A stretch of DNA of 64,000 nt from HXMU1428-3 sp965215715. GTDB taxonomy: Bacteria; Pseudomonadota; Alphaproteobacteria; Rhizobiales; HXMU1428-3. Position 1 is the first letter of the stretch. Each line of letters opens with the position of its first letter. Location: positions 2,976,001 through 3,040,000 of the forward strand of contig OZ244129.1 of NCBI GenBank assembly GCA_965215715.1. The letters run 5' to 3'. Positions 35,115-44,004 of the stretch are shown here, piece after piece. The notes beneath the pieces are model-generated. The model was given only the letters and a program-made list of their open reading frames with translations. It did no database searches and was not told the origin of the DNA. A program made the translations under genes and the position numbers.

Positions 35115-35999
35115 ATGAATAAAAATAGATTCGATTTAAGACTTTCGCAGATGGTTGGGGCAATATTTGGCCCTTGGCAACGTCGAAACGTACCTTCTGG
35201 TTTACCGACAGTTGAGACCACCCCCCTTACCGTGATTACCGGGGCAACGGGGGGGATCGGGGAGGCTTTGGCTTATGAATTGGCTGATGCTGGCCATCAT
35301 TTGTTGTTGCTTGGTCGCAATGAAGCGGGTTTGCAGGCTTTATCAGAAGCATTAAAGGAAAAAAGCGATAAAACCATTTTAACGCTAGCGGTTGATTTAT
35401 TGAGCGAAGATGCAGGGGCTTTTATTGAAACGGTGGCGCAAGCAAAAGGCTTTCATGTTGCTTGTTTGATTAATAATGCAGGGCTTGGTGAACCGGAACA
35501 CTTTTTAGAGTCTGATTATCCAACATTGAAAAAGGTGATGGATTTAAACATGCAGGTGCTTGTGGAGCTGACCCATCATTTTTTGCCGGGCATGGTGGCG
35601 CGCGGCAACGGGGCGGTGATTAACATGGCATCAATTGGCGGTCTGGCACCGGCACCTTATCAATCTATTTATTATGCGACCAAAGCATTTGTGATTAATT
35701 TTACTGAAAGTTTGGCGCATGAAGTGCGTGGGCGCGGCGTTTATGTGGGGGCTGTCTTGCCAGGGCCAACCAAAACAGGGTTTCATGATAAAATTGGGGG
35801 TAGAAGAGCGCTTTATTTAAAAGTAATGGGGCAGATGAAGAGCGAACAAGTGGCCAGGTCAACGCACCGGGCGCTTTTGATGCAGCATTGGCCCATCATT
35901 ACACCGGGTGTGATTTTGATGCTCTTAGGGTTTTGTTTAAGGGTTATTCCGTCAAGTTTGCTCACCCCTTTCATGGGTTTGCTTTATAAAAAGAAATAA
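35115..35999 (+). CDS. Short-chain dehydrogenase/reductase
   Basis: A 294-residue SDR. VITGATGGIGEALAYELA is the cofactor-binding TGxxxGIG motif, LLLLGRNEAG suggests NADP(H) use (Arg after the second strand), NNAGLG follows, and the active site has INMASIGG (Ser) and YYATKAF (Tyr and Lys). The substrate is unknown. The C-terminus is hydrophobic (ITPGVILMLLGFCLRVIP), which may tie it to the membrane. The 202-nt gap before it is AT-rich with nothing else recognised. Confidence 0.87.
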   Translation: MNKNRFDLRLSQMVGAIFGPWQRRNVPSGLPTVETTPLTVITGATGGIGEALAYELADAGHHLLLLGRNEAGLQALSEALKEKSDKTILTLAVDLLSEDAGAFIETVAQAKGFHVACLINNAGLGEPEHFLESDYPTLKKVMDLNMQVLVELTHHFLPGMVARGNGAVINMASIGGLAPAPYQSIYYATKAFVINFTESLAHEVRGRGVYVGAVLPGPTKTGFHDKIGGRRALYLKVMGQMKSEQVARSTHRALLMQHWPIITPGVILMLLGFCLRVIPSSLLTPFMGLLYKKK

Positions 36000-36117
36000 T
36001 TATTCTTTGCGCTGTTTTGTCTAGCGAAGGTTGGTTGCGTATTGGCCTTCAGTTGGGTATAGCTAGATTTGAAATTTTGTTATTTTCGCGAAACTTTTTT
36101 TGGAAAAGAGCTCTCTC

Positions 36118-36414
36118 ATGGTTCCTTTGCTGCAATTTATAGATATTGTCATTATTGATCTGATTAAGTGGGTGGTGATTATAAGTGTAATTGTGAGTTG
36201 GCTTGTCGCTTTTGGTATTATCAATACTTATAATGATTTTGCACGCACGGTGATGCAATTTTTGCATACTGTGACGGAGCCTTTATTGGCCCCTTTTCGA
36301 TCTATTGTGCCTCCGGTTAATGGTGTGGATCTTTCACCGCTTTTGTTAATTTTGTTTCTTATCTTTTTGCAATGGGTCGTTATTCGCGGCTGGTTAATTC
36401 CCTTGTTCGCATAA
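36118..36414 (+). CDS. yggT: YggT family membrane protein
   Basis: ATG 36118, 98 residues, with GGAAAAGAG upstream. Two hydrophobic regions flank the conserved FARTVMQFLHTVTEPLLAPF and PPVNGVDLSPLLLILFLIFLQ, the YggT signature. The family is implicated in osmotic or cell-shape functions in various bacteria, with no firm biochemical role. The next gene begins 6 nt after its stop; yggT, DUF167 and folD form one operon. Confidence 0.92.
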   Translation: MVPLLQFIDIVIIDLIKWVVIISVIVSWLVAFGIINTYNDFARTVMQFLHTVTEPLLAPFRSIVPPVNGVDLSPLLLILFLIFLQWVVIRGWLIPLFA

Positions 36415-36420
36415 AATTGT

Positions 36421-36735
36421 ATGAGCTTGCCATGTACCATTGTGCCTGAAGGGGTGCGGTTGTCTGTGTTGCTCTCCCCCAAAGCCAGCAAAGATGAAGT
36501 TGGTGGAATGGAGATTGTTGGCGAAGCATTTTGGTTGCGCGCCAGGGTGCGGGCCCTCCCTGAAAAGGGGCTGGCCAATAAAGCGCTTATTAAACTTATT
36601 GCTACATGGCTTGATGTGCGAAAATCCGATATTGAAGTGGTCTCAGGTGCGCAAGCGCGTTATAAGGTGTTGCTGATTTCTGGTGATGGCGCAGTGTTGC
36701 TTGAGAAATTAAAAATTTTGCTGGAAACATCATGA
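36421..36735 (+). CDS. DUF167 (YggU/UPF0235) family protein
   Basis: A 104-residue protein with GVRLSVLLSPKASKDEVGG and VRALPEKGLANKALIKLIATWLDVRKSDIEVVSGAQARYKVLLI, the DUF167 fold with its conserved KGxAN and G-x-S/R-K/R positions. Function unknown. It lies between yggT and folD with short spacing. Confidence 0.92.
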   Translation: MSLPCTIVPEGVRLSVLLSPKASKDEVGGMEIVGEAFWLRARVRALPEKGLANKALIKLIATWLDVRKSDIEVVSGAQARYKVLLISGDGAVLLEKLKILLETS

Positions 36736-36752
36736 TTGTTTGAGGGAAATTT

Positions 36753-37643
36753 ATGTCTGAGGCTCGGATTATAGATGGAAAAGCGTGTGCCAAAGGGGTG
36801 CGCGAGAAAGTTAAAGGGGTTGTTGGCGCTCTGAAAGCGAACTCTGGCCTTACACCAGGATTGGCTGTGGTGCTGGTTGGGGCTGACCCGGCGTCTGATA
36901 TTTATGTTTCCAATAAAGCGAAACAAACAATTGCAGCGGGCATGAACAGTTTTGAGCATCGCTTGCCCGATGAGACCAGTGAAGCTGAGCTTTTATCTCT
37001 CATTGAACAATTAAATCGTGATCCGGAAGTGCATGGCATTTTGGTGCAACTGCCCCTCCCCGATCACATTGATGAGGCCAAGGTGATTGCCGCCATTGAT
37101 CCTTTAAAAGATGTTGATGGCTTTCATCCGATTAATGCGGGCCGGTTATCTATTGGTCAGCCAGCCTTGGTGCCGTGCACGCCTGTGGGCTGTGTGATTT
37201 TGGCCAAAAAGGCCTTACCTGATTTAACCGGGCTAGAGGCGGTGGTGATTGGCCGGTCCAACATTGTTGGAAAGCCTGTGGCGCAGCTTTTGTTGCAAGA
37301 AAATTGTACGGTCACCATTGCCCATTCACGCACGAAAAATCTGGCCGAGGTTGTGAAGCGCGCTGATTTGCTTGTGGTTGCTGTTGGCCAGAAAGAGTTG
37401 GTTCGGGGTGACTGGATTAAGCCAGGGGCGGTTGTTATTGATGTTGGTATGCACCGCCTTATAAAAGACGATGGCAAAACCAAATTGGCTGGGGATGTGG
37501 CGTTTGAAGAGGCGGTCAAGGTTGCTGGCGCCATCACTCCGGTGCCGGGCGGTGTCGGGCCGATGACGATTGCGTGTTTGCTGCGCAATACTGTTGTGGC
37601 TGCGTGCCGGATTAAAGGCCTTGAAGTGCCAGATTTAGGCTAG
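36753..37643 (+). CDS. folD: Methylenetetrahydrofolate dehydrogenase/cyclohydrolase
   Basis: A 296-residue bifunctional enzyme. YVSNKAKQTIAAGM (catalytic Lys), VQLPLPDHIDE, KDVDGFHPINAGRLSIGQP and the NADP site VVIGRSNIVGKPVAQLLL are all present, ending with TPVPGGVGPMTIACLL. It interconverts methylene-, methenyl- and formyl-tetrahydrofolate. Its stop overlaps the 3' end of the convergent csaA by 9 nt. Confidence 0.97.
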   Translation: MSEARIIDGKACAKGVREKVKGVVGALKANSGLTPGLAVVLVGADPASDIYVSNKAKQTIAAGMNSFEHRLPDETSEAELLSLIEQLNRDPEVHGILVQLPLPDHIDEAKVIAAIDPLKDVDGFHPINAGRLSIGQPALVPCTPVGCVILAKKALPDLTGLEAVVIGRSNIVGKPVAQLLLQENCTVTIAHSRTKNLAEVVKRADLLVVAVGQKELVRGDWIKPGAVVIDVGMHRLIKDDGKTKLAGDVAFEEAVKVAGAITPVPGGVGPMTIACLLRNTVVAACRIKGLEVPDLG

Positions 37644-37979
37644 TTTTGCACCGTTGGGTGCTGGCTTGTCTGGAACCGCTAAGATTACCTGGCCTTCTTG
37701 ATCATAAAACCCTGTGATCAAAATCTCAGACATAACCGGACCAATTTGTTTTTTTGGAAAATTGGTGACGCATATGACTTGTTTGCCAATAAGCTCATCT
37801 ATTTCATAAAGGTCTGTGATTTGGGCGCTGGATTTTTTTAACGTGCCATTGCCGATATCAACGGTCAGAATATAGGCTGGTTTACGGGCTTGTTTAAACG
37901 GTTCTGCAGCAACGATGGTTGCCACTTTAAGAACGACTTTCTCAAAATCTTGCCAACTAATTTCTGCTTCCTTGGTCAT
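37635..37979 (-). CDS. csaA: CsaA-like tRNA-binding domain protein
   Basis: A 114-residue OB-fold protein: VVLKVATIVAAEPFKQARKPAYILTVDIG, then SSAQITDLYEIDELIGKQVICVTNFPKKQIGPVMSEILITGF. This is the stand-alone tRNA-binding domain of the CsaA type, said to have chaperone-like activity in secretion. It is transcribed against folD and overlaps it by 9 nt; the divergent neighbour is dapF. Confidence 0.9.
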   Translation of the reverse strand: MTKEAEISWQDFEKVVLKVATIVAAEPFKQARKPAYILTVDIGNGTLKKSSAQITDLYEIDELIGKQVICVTNFPKKQIGPVMSEILITGFYDQEGQVILAVPDKPAPNGAKLA

Positions 37980-38041
37980 TCAATTAACCTTTATGATTTG
38001 GTAGATTGCACAATTGCTCTGCCCACCTTATATATGGGCTT

Positions 38042-38893
38042 ATGAGTGAGACATCTTTTATTAAAATGAACGGTCTTGGCAATGATTTTGCCATTTTTGA
38101 TGGACGCGCCGCGCCCTTAAGCTTCAGTGCGGCCCAAGCCAGCGCGATTGCGGACAGGGAAAGCGGCATTGGGTTTGACCAGCTGATTGTGATGGAGCCG
38201 ACAGACAAAGCCGATGTGTTTATGCGGATCATGAATTCTGACGGGTCAGAAGTGGATGCGTGTGGCAATGCCACGCGCTGCGTGGCCCGGCTTGTGGCAG
38301 GCGAAGTGAACCGGCCTGGGGTGACAATTGAGACCAATGCCGGGTTGTTAACGGCCCAGATTTTATCTGAAGATCAGGTAACCGTTGATATGGGCCAGCC
38401 CAACTTTGACTGGCAAGACATTCCTTTGTCAGAAGAGTTTCGCGATACCCGCATGGTTGAATTGCAAGTGGGGCCCATTGATGCGCCGATTTTGCATTCG
38501 CCTTCGGTTGTGAATGTGGGCAACCCGCATTGTATTTTTTGGGTCAGTGATATTGAGACATATGATTTGGCCAAATTTGGGCCCATGTTAGAACATCACC
38601 CGCTTTTCCCGGAGAGAGCCAATATTTCTCTGGCGCATGTTACCTCTAAAAATGCGCTTACCTTGAGCGTTTGGGAGCGCGGCGCTGGGCTGACCAAAGC
38701 GTGCGGCACAGCTGCTTGTGCGGCTGGTGTGGCAGCGGCGCGTAAAAACTTAACGGGCCGGAACGTGGCGGTGACGTTGCCAGGGGGTGATTTGCAGATT
38801 TATTGGCGTGAGGCGGATAATCATATTTTAATGACGGGGCCGATTGAGATGGAGTATAAAGGGGAGATTGACCTTTCCTCTTATGCGGCTTAG
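38042..38893 (+). CDS. dapF: Diaminopimelate epimerase
   Basis: About 283 residues from ATG 38042 (MSETSFIKMNGLGNDFAIFD). The two catalytic Cys are in DACGNATRCVARL and KACGTAACAAGVA. It turns LL- into meso-diaminopimelate for peptidoglycan and lysine. The in-frame TTG at 38006 is unlikely. Hairpin repeat copy 4 begins 6 nt after its stop; mtaB and ftsY follow, the conserved order in this group. Confidence 0.96.
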   Translation: MSETSFIKMNGLGNDFAIFDGRAAPLSFSAAQASAIADRESGIGFDQLIVMEPTDKADVFMRIMNSDGSEVDACGNATRCVARLVAGEVNRPGVTIETNAGLLTAQILSEDQVTVDMGQPNFDWQDIPLSEEFRDTRMVELQVGPIDAPILHSPSVVNVGNPHCIFWVSDIETYDLAKFGPMLEHHPLFPERANISLAHVTSKNALTLSVWERGAGLTKACGTAACAAGVAAARKNLTGRNVAVTLPGGDLQIYWREADNHILMTGPIEMEYKGEIDLSSYAA

Positions 38894-38898
38894 AACCC

Positions 38899-39018
38899 GC
38901 CTTACTTTCCATGATAAGACTTTCGCATTTTAAATTCACCTGTCAAGGGTCAAGACAAGCGTAACCGCCCTTGACAGGTGAATTTAAAATGCAAAAATCT
39001 CACCATGGAAATTAAGGC
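38899..39018. repeat. Long hairpin repeat, copy 4 (120 bp)
   Basis: Arms run from GCCTTACTTTCCATG to TTCACCTGTCAAGGG and back to CCATGGAAATTAAGGC. The copy-specific inner stem TTCACC is matched by GGTGAA. Five arm differences: four one-way transitions and one transversion. The loop is about 18 nt and nearly the same as in copy 3. It sits between dapF and mtaB, both on the plus strand, in an otherwise conserved gene order. Confidence 0.93.
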
Positions 39019-39049
39019 TCGGTTTGGGCCCGTGGTAGTTTGAGAATTT

Positions 39050-40309
39050 ATGGAAAAACAGCCTAAAATAGTGACGTTTGGATGTCGGTTGAACTCTTAT
39101 GAGTCAGAGGTGATTGGCCGGCATGTGGAGCAGGCTGGGCTGGAGAATGCGATTGTGGTCAATAGCTGTGCGGTGACCAATGAGGCCGTGCGCCAGGCGC
39201 GCCAGACCATTCGTAAATTGGCACGTGAAAATGAAGGCGCTAAAATTATTGTCACCGGCTGTGCCGCTCAGATTGATCCGGCAATGTTTGAAGGCATGGA
39301 AGAGGTGGATTTTGTCATCGGTAATGATGAGAAAATGCAGGCTGAGACCTTTCAAAAACTGGCCCTTAATGAACTTGAGCGCTGTCAGGTGAATGACATT
39401 ATGTCCGTTCGCGAGACGGCTGGGCATATGATTTCAGCTTTTGGTGGGCGGGCGCGGGCTTATGTGCAGGTGCAAAATGGGTGTGATCATCGGTGCACCT
39501 TTTGCATCATTCCGTTTGGGCGGGGTAACTCGCGCTCGGTGCCTTTAGGTGATGTGGTGCGCCAAATTGAGCACTTGGTTGCCCAAGGCTATAAAGAGAT
39601 TGTGTTAACCGGTGTGGATATGACCGCCTATGGCAAAGACCTGCCCGGCTCTTTGACCCTTGGTAAATTATGCCAGAAAATTTTGACCCTTGTGCCGGAG
39701 CTGGCGCGTTTGCGTTTGTCTTCGATTGATTCTATCGAGGCTGATGAAGCTTTGATGGAGGCGATTGCCAATGAAAAGCGGTTCATGCCGCATTTGCACC
39801 TGTCTTTGCAGGCGGGCGATAATATGATTTTGAAACGTATGAAGCGCCGCCACACCCGTGAGGATTCAATTGCCTTTTGCCAAAAGGTGCGTGCTGTGCG
39901 CCCTGAGATTGTGTTTGGGGCTGACATTATTGCCGGATTTCCAACAGAGACCGAAGAGATGTTTGAAAACAGCCTCAAATTGGTAGATGAATGCGGTTTG
40001 ACCTTTTTGCACGTGTTTCCTTTTTCCCCTCGGCCGGGCACGCCGGCGGCGCGGATGCCGCAATTGGCAAAAGCTGTGATTAAGGAACGGGCTGCTTCCT
40101 TGCGGGCCAAGGGGCAAGAGCGGTTACAAAGCTACATGGCTGCCCTTGAGGGCCAAGCTGTTGAACTGTTGATGGAGCGCGATCAAATGGGACGGGCTGA
40201 GAATTTTATGGAAGTGATGTTAGAGGGACCTTATCAACCGGGCGCGATTATTCGCGCTAAGGTGCAGCGCGGTGCTGATGGGCAGTTAATAGGAGACGTT
40301 CTTGCATGA
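39050..40309 (+). CDS. mtaB: tRNA t6A37 methylthiotransferase MtaB
   Basis: A 419-residue radical-SAM enzyme. The N-terminal UPF0004 domain has TFGCRLNSYES, NSCAVTNEA and TGCAAQ (three cluster Cys); the radical-SAM CxxxCxxC is NGCDHRCTFCIIPFGRG; a TRAM-like C-terminus follows. MtaB adds methylthio to t6A at position 37 of some tRNAs. Its stop overlaps the ftsY start by ATGA, so the two are translationally coupled. Confidence 0.94.
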   Translation: MEKQPKIVTFGCRLNSYESEVIGRHVEQAGLENAIVVNSCAVTNEAVRQARQTIRKLARENEGAKIIVTGCAAQIDPAMFEGMEEVDFVIGNDEKMQAETFQKLALNELERCQVNDIMSVRETAGHMISAFGGRARAYVQVQNGCDHRCTFCIIPFGRGNSRSVPLGDVVRQIEHLVAQGYKEIVLTGVDMTAYGKDLPGSLTLGKLCQKILTLVPELARLRLSSIDSIEADEALMEAIANEKRFMPHLHLSLQAGDNMILKRMKRRHTREDSIAFCQKVRAVRPEIVFGADIIAGFPTETEEMFENSLKLVDECGLTFLHVFPFSPRPGTPAARMPQLAKAVIKERAASLRAKGQERLQSYMAALEGQAVELLMERDQMGRAENFMEVMLEGPYQPGAIIRAKVQRGADGQLIGDVLA

Positions 40310-41391
40310 GCGGGACTGAGAAAAAGGGGTTGTTTGGCCGTTTGTTTGGGGCCAGTGAAGATTCAGCTGCTGTTCGCGAAGAGCAGATTAAGGACACAGA
40401 GGTTCTTGAGCCTGTTGAGGAAGTGGAACAAACTCTATCAGAGCGCCAAGCTGAGCCAGAAAAAGAAGAAAAAAAGGGGTGGTTTTCACGTCTTAAATCG
40501 GGCTTGTCAAAATCGTCCTCTAAATTGTCAGAGGGCATTACTGGGATTTTCACCAAATCAAAGCTGGATGATGAGGCTTTGGAGCAATTGGAAGATTTGC
40601 TGATCCAGTCTGACCTTGGTGTGGCGATGGCGATGCGGATTACTGAGCAATTGTCTGCCTCTCGCTATGATAAAGAGATTAGCGACCAAGAAGTGCGCGA
40701 AGTGTTGGCGCAAGAAGTTACTAAAATTCTAGAGCCTGTGGCCGCACCTTTGCAAATCAGCGGAGAGCATAAACCTCATATTTTATTAATGGTGGGTGTT
40801 AATGGGGCTGGCAAAACAACCACGATTGGCAAATTGGCGCAAAAATTCCACCAAGAGGGCAAGTCGGTTATGCTGGCAGCAGGTGACACCTTTCGGGCCG
40901 CTGCTATTGACCAACTGAAAGTTTGGGGAGAGCGCACGCAAGCTCATGTGGTGGCCAAAGAGGTTGGCTCTGATGCCTCTGGACTGGTTTATGAAGCGCT
41001 AGAGCAGGCCAAGCTAGAAGCGTGTGATGTGTTGATGATTGATACGGCTGGCCGGTTGCAGAATAAAGCTGATTTAATGGCTGAGCTTGAAAAAATTGTG
41101 CGGGTGATCAAGAAGTTTGACGCGCAAGGCCCCCATGATGTGTTGTTGACATTGGATGCCACAACCGGCCAGAATGCTTTGAACCAAGTGGAAATTTTTG
41201 GCCAAACGGCTGGGGTTACCGGTTTGATTATGACCAAGCTTGATGGGTCTGCGCGCGGGGGGATTTTGGTGGCGATCGCTGATAAATTTCAATTGCCGAT
41301 CCATGCCATTGGTGTGGGTGAGGGGGTTGATGATATGCAAGCCTTTGAGCCGCAAGATTTTGCTAACGCGATTGCTGATTTAGAGGGCTAA
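40306..41391 (+). CDS. ftsY: Signal recognition particle receptor FtsY
   Basis: A 361-residue protein. An acidic N-terminal segment (EEQIKDTEVLEPVEEVEQ) binds membrane; then the NG domain with GVNGAGKTTTIGKLAQ (P-loop), AAGDTFRAAAIDQL, DTAGRLQNKADLMAEL and TKLDGSARGG. FtsY docks ribosome-SRP complexes at the translocon. It is coupled to mtaB and followed by yciB. Confidence 0.97.
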   Translation: MSGTEKKGLFGRLFGASEDSAAVREEQIKDTEVLEPVEEVEQTLSERQAEPEKEEKKGWFSRLKSGLSKSSSKLSEGITGIFTKSKLDDEALEQLEDLLIQSDLGVAMAMRITEQLSASRYDKEISDQEVREVLAQEVTKILEPVAAPLQISGEHKPHILLMVGVNGAGKTTTIGKLAQKFHQEGKSVMLAAGDTFRAAAIDQLKVWGERTQAHVVAKEVGSDASGLVYEALEQAKLEACDVLMIDTAGRLQNKADLMAELEKIVRVIKKFDAQGPHDVLLTLDATTGQNALNQVEIFGQTAGVTGLIMTKLDGSARGGILVAIADKFQLPIHAIGVGEGVDDMQAFEPQDFANAIADLEG

Positions 41392-41453
41392 CAGCTCTGT
41401 TTGTTACTGTATGTCTGTTTTTAGAAATAGAAAAATAAAGGGTGTTGTTTGCC

Positions 41454-41996
41454 ATGAAATTTTTGCTTGAACTTGGACCATTGCTGATTTTTTTTGGTGT
41501 TTATAAATATTATGATTTGATGGCAGCCACGCTTGCTTTGATGATCACGACACCCATTTCCTTGTTTTTCTATTGGCTGATTTATAAAAAAATCGCTGTC
41601 ATGCCTTTGGTAACGGCTGTTTTGGTGCTGATATTTGGGGGCTTGACCCTTTATTTTGATGATCCGTTTTTTATCAAGGTTAAGCCCACCATCATTTATA
41701 TCTTGTTTGCTGGTGGTTTGCTTGGCGGGCTGTTTTTAAAGCGCCCGTTGATGAAATCAGTGTTGGGTGAGGCAGTGCAATTAACGGATCAGGGTTGGTT
41801 TAAAATGAGTTTGCATTGGGGACTGTTTTTTTTGCTTCTGGCGGGGCTCAATGAGCTTGTGTGGCGTAATTTTGAAGAAGGAACCTGGGTGCAGTTTAAG
41901 ACGTTTATTATTTTGCCACTAACGCTGGCCTTTTCTGTCATTCAATTGATGTTTATTCGGCATGAGATTATTGATCTTGAAAAAGATCAGTCTTGA
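41454..41996 (+). CDS. yciB: Inner membrane-spanning protein YciB (septation protein A/IspZ)
   Basis: ATG 41454, about 180 residues, five or so membrane helices. LLELGPLLIFFGVYKYYDLMAAT and the segment KPTIIYILFAGGLLGGLFLKRPLMKSVLGEAV, followed by LNELVWRNF, are diagnostic. It is needed for normal cell envelope or septum integrity. An in-frame TTG at 41442 is an unlikely start. In many Rhizobiales the next gene on the far side would be ccmG; here a marR gene follows. Confidence 0.93.
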   Translation: MKFLLELGPLLIFFGVYKYYDLMAATLALMITTPISLFFYWLIYKKIAVMPLVTAVLVLIFGGLTLYFDDPFFIKVKPTIIYILFAGGLLGGLFLKRPLMKSVLGEAVQLTDQGWFKMSLHWGLFFLLLAGLNELVWRNFEEGTWVQFKTFIILPLTLAFSVIQLMFIRHEIIDLEKDQS

Positions 41997-42178
41997 TTTT
42001 TCCTTTCACAACGGGTGACGTTTTTTATCTAAAATCTGTCTGATGTTTTTGCGAATCAGTGTTGGCTGGATTGTGTGAAAACTTTGGTTCTTTAATTTGT
42101 TGTTTTCTGCGTTTGACGGGTCATTCATAGATTATTTACGCTTTATTGAAAGCGTCTACAACTAAGAGTTAAAAATCC

Positions 42179-42206
42179 TTGACAATACACGTATAGGGAG
42201 TAATAT
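42179..42206 (+). promoter_or_regulatory. Sigma-70-type promoter upstream of the marR gene
   Basis: TTGACA at 42179-42184 and TAATAT at 42201-42206 with a 16-nt spacer, about 100 nt before the MarR start. Both hexamers are near consensus. The spacer and flanks include imperfect symmetry that could serve as an operator, but no clear MarR box was identified. Confidence 0.6.
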
Positions 42207-42304
42207 TCCCCTTATGCGGACCTATTTTTATGATATTTCAATCTTAAGTTGTTTTCCTGTTTTTAATGCTGGTTCCGCCAATTATTATATTTGGGGGTAA
42301 AAAT

Positions 42305-42775
42305 ATGATGTTGACTCAAACTTTAAATACACAAGACGAAGATGTTGGCAATTCAGCTATTCACTTGCTTCACCGGGCAGGGCAATGTGCTGGGGATGTA
42401 TTTGGCCAGAGGGTGAAAGCTGCAGGGCTGACGCCGCGCCAATATGTTATTCTTTCAACTGTTGCTCAGCATGAAGGCCTTAATCAAACAGATCTTGTTG
42501 AACGAACCGGTGTTGATCGCTCGACTTTGGCGGATATTGTGCGGCGGATGCAAAACAAAGGGCTTATTTACAGAAAACGTAAATTGAGAGATGCCCGCGC
42601 CTATGCGGTGTTTGTCACTGAAAAGGGGCAAGAAGTTTTGCAAGAAGCGGCCCCTTCTGCCGCTGCAGCTGATCAAAGGGTGTTAAGTGCTTTGCCACCT
42701 GAGCGGCGAGAAGCCTTCCTTGATACGTTGCATATGTTGGTTGAAAACATCCATAGCCGTGGATTTCGGCACTAA
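42305..42775 (+). CDS. MarR family transcriptional regulator
   Basis: About 156 residues from ATG 42305 (the next codon is also ATG; GGGGG lies upstream). The winged helix is clear: LTPRQYVILSTVAQHEGLNQTDLVERTGVDRSTLADIVRRMQNKGLIYRKRKLRDARAYAVFVT. It is a dimeric DNA-binding protein that normally responds to small phenolic or oxidant ligands. It stands alone with its own promoter and a strong downstream terminator. Target and ligand unknown. It occupies the place where ccmG is expected. Confidence 0.92.
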   Translation: MMLTQTLNTQDEDVGNSAIHLLHRAGQCAGDVFGQRVKAAGLTPRQYVILSTVAQHEGLNQTDLVERTGVDRSTLADIVRRMQNKGLIYRKRKLRDARAYAVFVTEKGQEVLQEAAPSAAAADQRVLSALPPERREAFLDTLHMLVENIHSRGFRH

Positions 42776-42908
42776 ACTGTTTGCAACTTGAAGCTTTAAA
42801 CTTTTGAAATAAAAAGTTTTAGCGGGGCTGGGCGAGACGTGTAAAATTAAAATATAAACAAGACTATTTTGATTTGTGTCTCGTCCTTATTTTATTGAAG
42901 TTGTTATG

Positions 42909-42948
42909 AAGCCGTATACTCAAAAAATGAGTATACGGCTTATTTTTT
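42909..42948. terminator. Bidirectional terminator between marR and ccmD
   Basis: AAGCCGTATACTCA pairs perfectly with TGAGTATACGGCTT around an AAAAA loop, followed by ATTTTTTG on the plus strand. It ends plus-strand transcription from marR. It also overlaps the ccmD stop codon at 42940-42942, so ccmD mRNA ends in this stem. Confidence 0.88.
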
Positions 42949-43104
42949 GTCTTCTTTTTGAGAGCTGTCATCTTCAAACATGGAGAGCATTTTTTTGTGG
43001 TAGGCCTCACTTTTGTGGACCCAGATGGTCAAGGTAAGTAACGTGATGGCTGAGATGCTATAGGCAGCTATGATGAATTCAGAATAGGGGCCAAGATCTA
43101 ACAT
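42940..43104 (-). CDS. ccmD: Heme exporter protein CcmD
   Basis: A 54-residue protein: LGPYSEFIIAAYSISAITLLTLTIWV, one membrane helix, followed by a charged cytoplasmic tail (HKSEAYHKKMLSMFEDDSS). The LGPYxxFI...AY start and size are typical of CcmD, which helps release holo-CcmE from CcmABC. It begins 31 nt after ccmC on the minus strand. A transcription terminator overlaps its stop and no ccmG follows. Confidence 0.9.
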   Translation of the reverse strand: MLDLGPYSEFIIAAYSISAITLLTLTIWVHKSEAYHKKMLSMFEDDSSQKEDKK

Positions 43105-43135
43105 TGGTGTTCCTTATCAGTTTTATTGGCAACTG

Positions 43136-43918
43136 TTATGGCGTTTGTAAATTTTGCTCTTCTTTTGAGCTAAATTCGTGTGCTTGCCGGCGTTGTTGAG
43201 CAATGGTGCGGCGGCGGAAAATTTCTGCGCGCATGGCTTTCATGTGGAGATAGAAAAATAATAGCGTGTATGAAAAGGCCATAATGAACAAAGGAATAAG
43301 AAATTCAACGGAGACTTGGCCACGAATGATGCCAGCGGGTTGATGCAAGGCTGATTGTTGCCATTCAACAGACCATTTAATTATGGGCAACAAGATAATG
43401 CCGACAAGGGCCAAAATGGCGGTTATTTTGCCTGCCTGAACCTCTTCTTCAATGGCATTGCGCAGAGCAATAAGCCCTAGGTAGAGCAAAAACAGAATTA
43501 AAACCGACGTCATGCGTAAGTCCCATTGCCAATAGGTGCCCCAGTCTGGGCGCCCCCAAATGGAGCCTGTGGCCAGGCATAAAAAGGTAATGGCAGCGCC
43601 TAGCGGGGCTGCTGCTTTGGCAGAGACATCTGCCAAGGGATGGCGCCAGACAAGCAAGCCAAAACTTGAAACGGCGATTAACCCGTAAGCCATTTGGGCA
43701 ATCCAGGCGGCGGGCACATGAACAAACATGATGATGACAGTTTGGCCCATTTCTTCATCCAGAGGGGTTTTAAAAAAAGTCCAATAGAGCCCAATGCATA
43801 GGCCGATTAAGGCCAGGCTGCCAAGCCAGGGTAAGACTTTACTAGAGAATTTCAGAAATTGACTGGGGTTGGCCAGACGTGCGATCCAGTCATTTATGAG
43901 ATCTAATAGATTTTTCAT
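43136..43918 (-). CDS. ccmC: Heme exporter/heme lyase component CcmC
   Basis: A 260-residue membrane protein with six helices. The tryptophan-rich heme-handling loop is GSIWGRPDWGTYWQWDLRMTSVLILFLLY, and MFVHVPAAWIAQM gives the first conserved His; ESAL-type His after the fourth helix is in QQSALHQPAG. CcmC loads heme on CcmE in cytochrome c maturation System I. It follows ccmB by 86 nt. Confidence 0.96.
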   Translation of the reverse strand: MKNLLDLINDWIARLANPSQFLKFSSKVLPWLGSLALIGLCIGLYWTFFKTPLDEEMGQTVIIMFVHVPAAWIAQMAYGLIAVSSFGLLVWRHPLADVSAKAAAPLGAAITFLCLATGSIWGRPDWGTYWQWDLRMTSVLILFLLYLGLIALRNAIEEEVQAGKITAILALVGIILLPIIKWSVEWQQSALHQPAGIIRGQVSVEFLIPLFIMAFSYTLLFFYLHMKAMRAEIFRRRTIAQQRRQAHEFSSKEEQNLQTP

Positions 43919-44004
43919 TTTCCGCTCTCATTTGTGTTTCGGCTTTTATTCTTATGGCCGAAGTTTGGCTTTTTATGGCTTTGTGTCAAGTCAGATCCAT
44001 TGAT

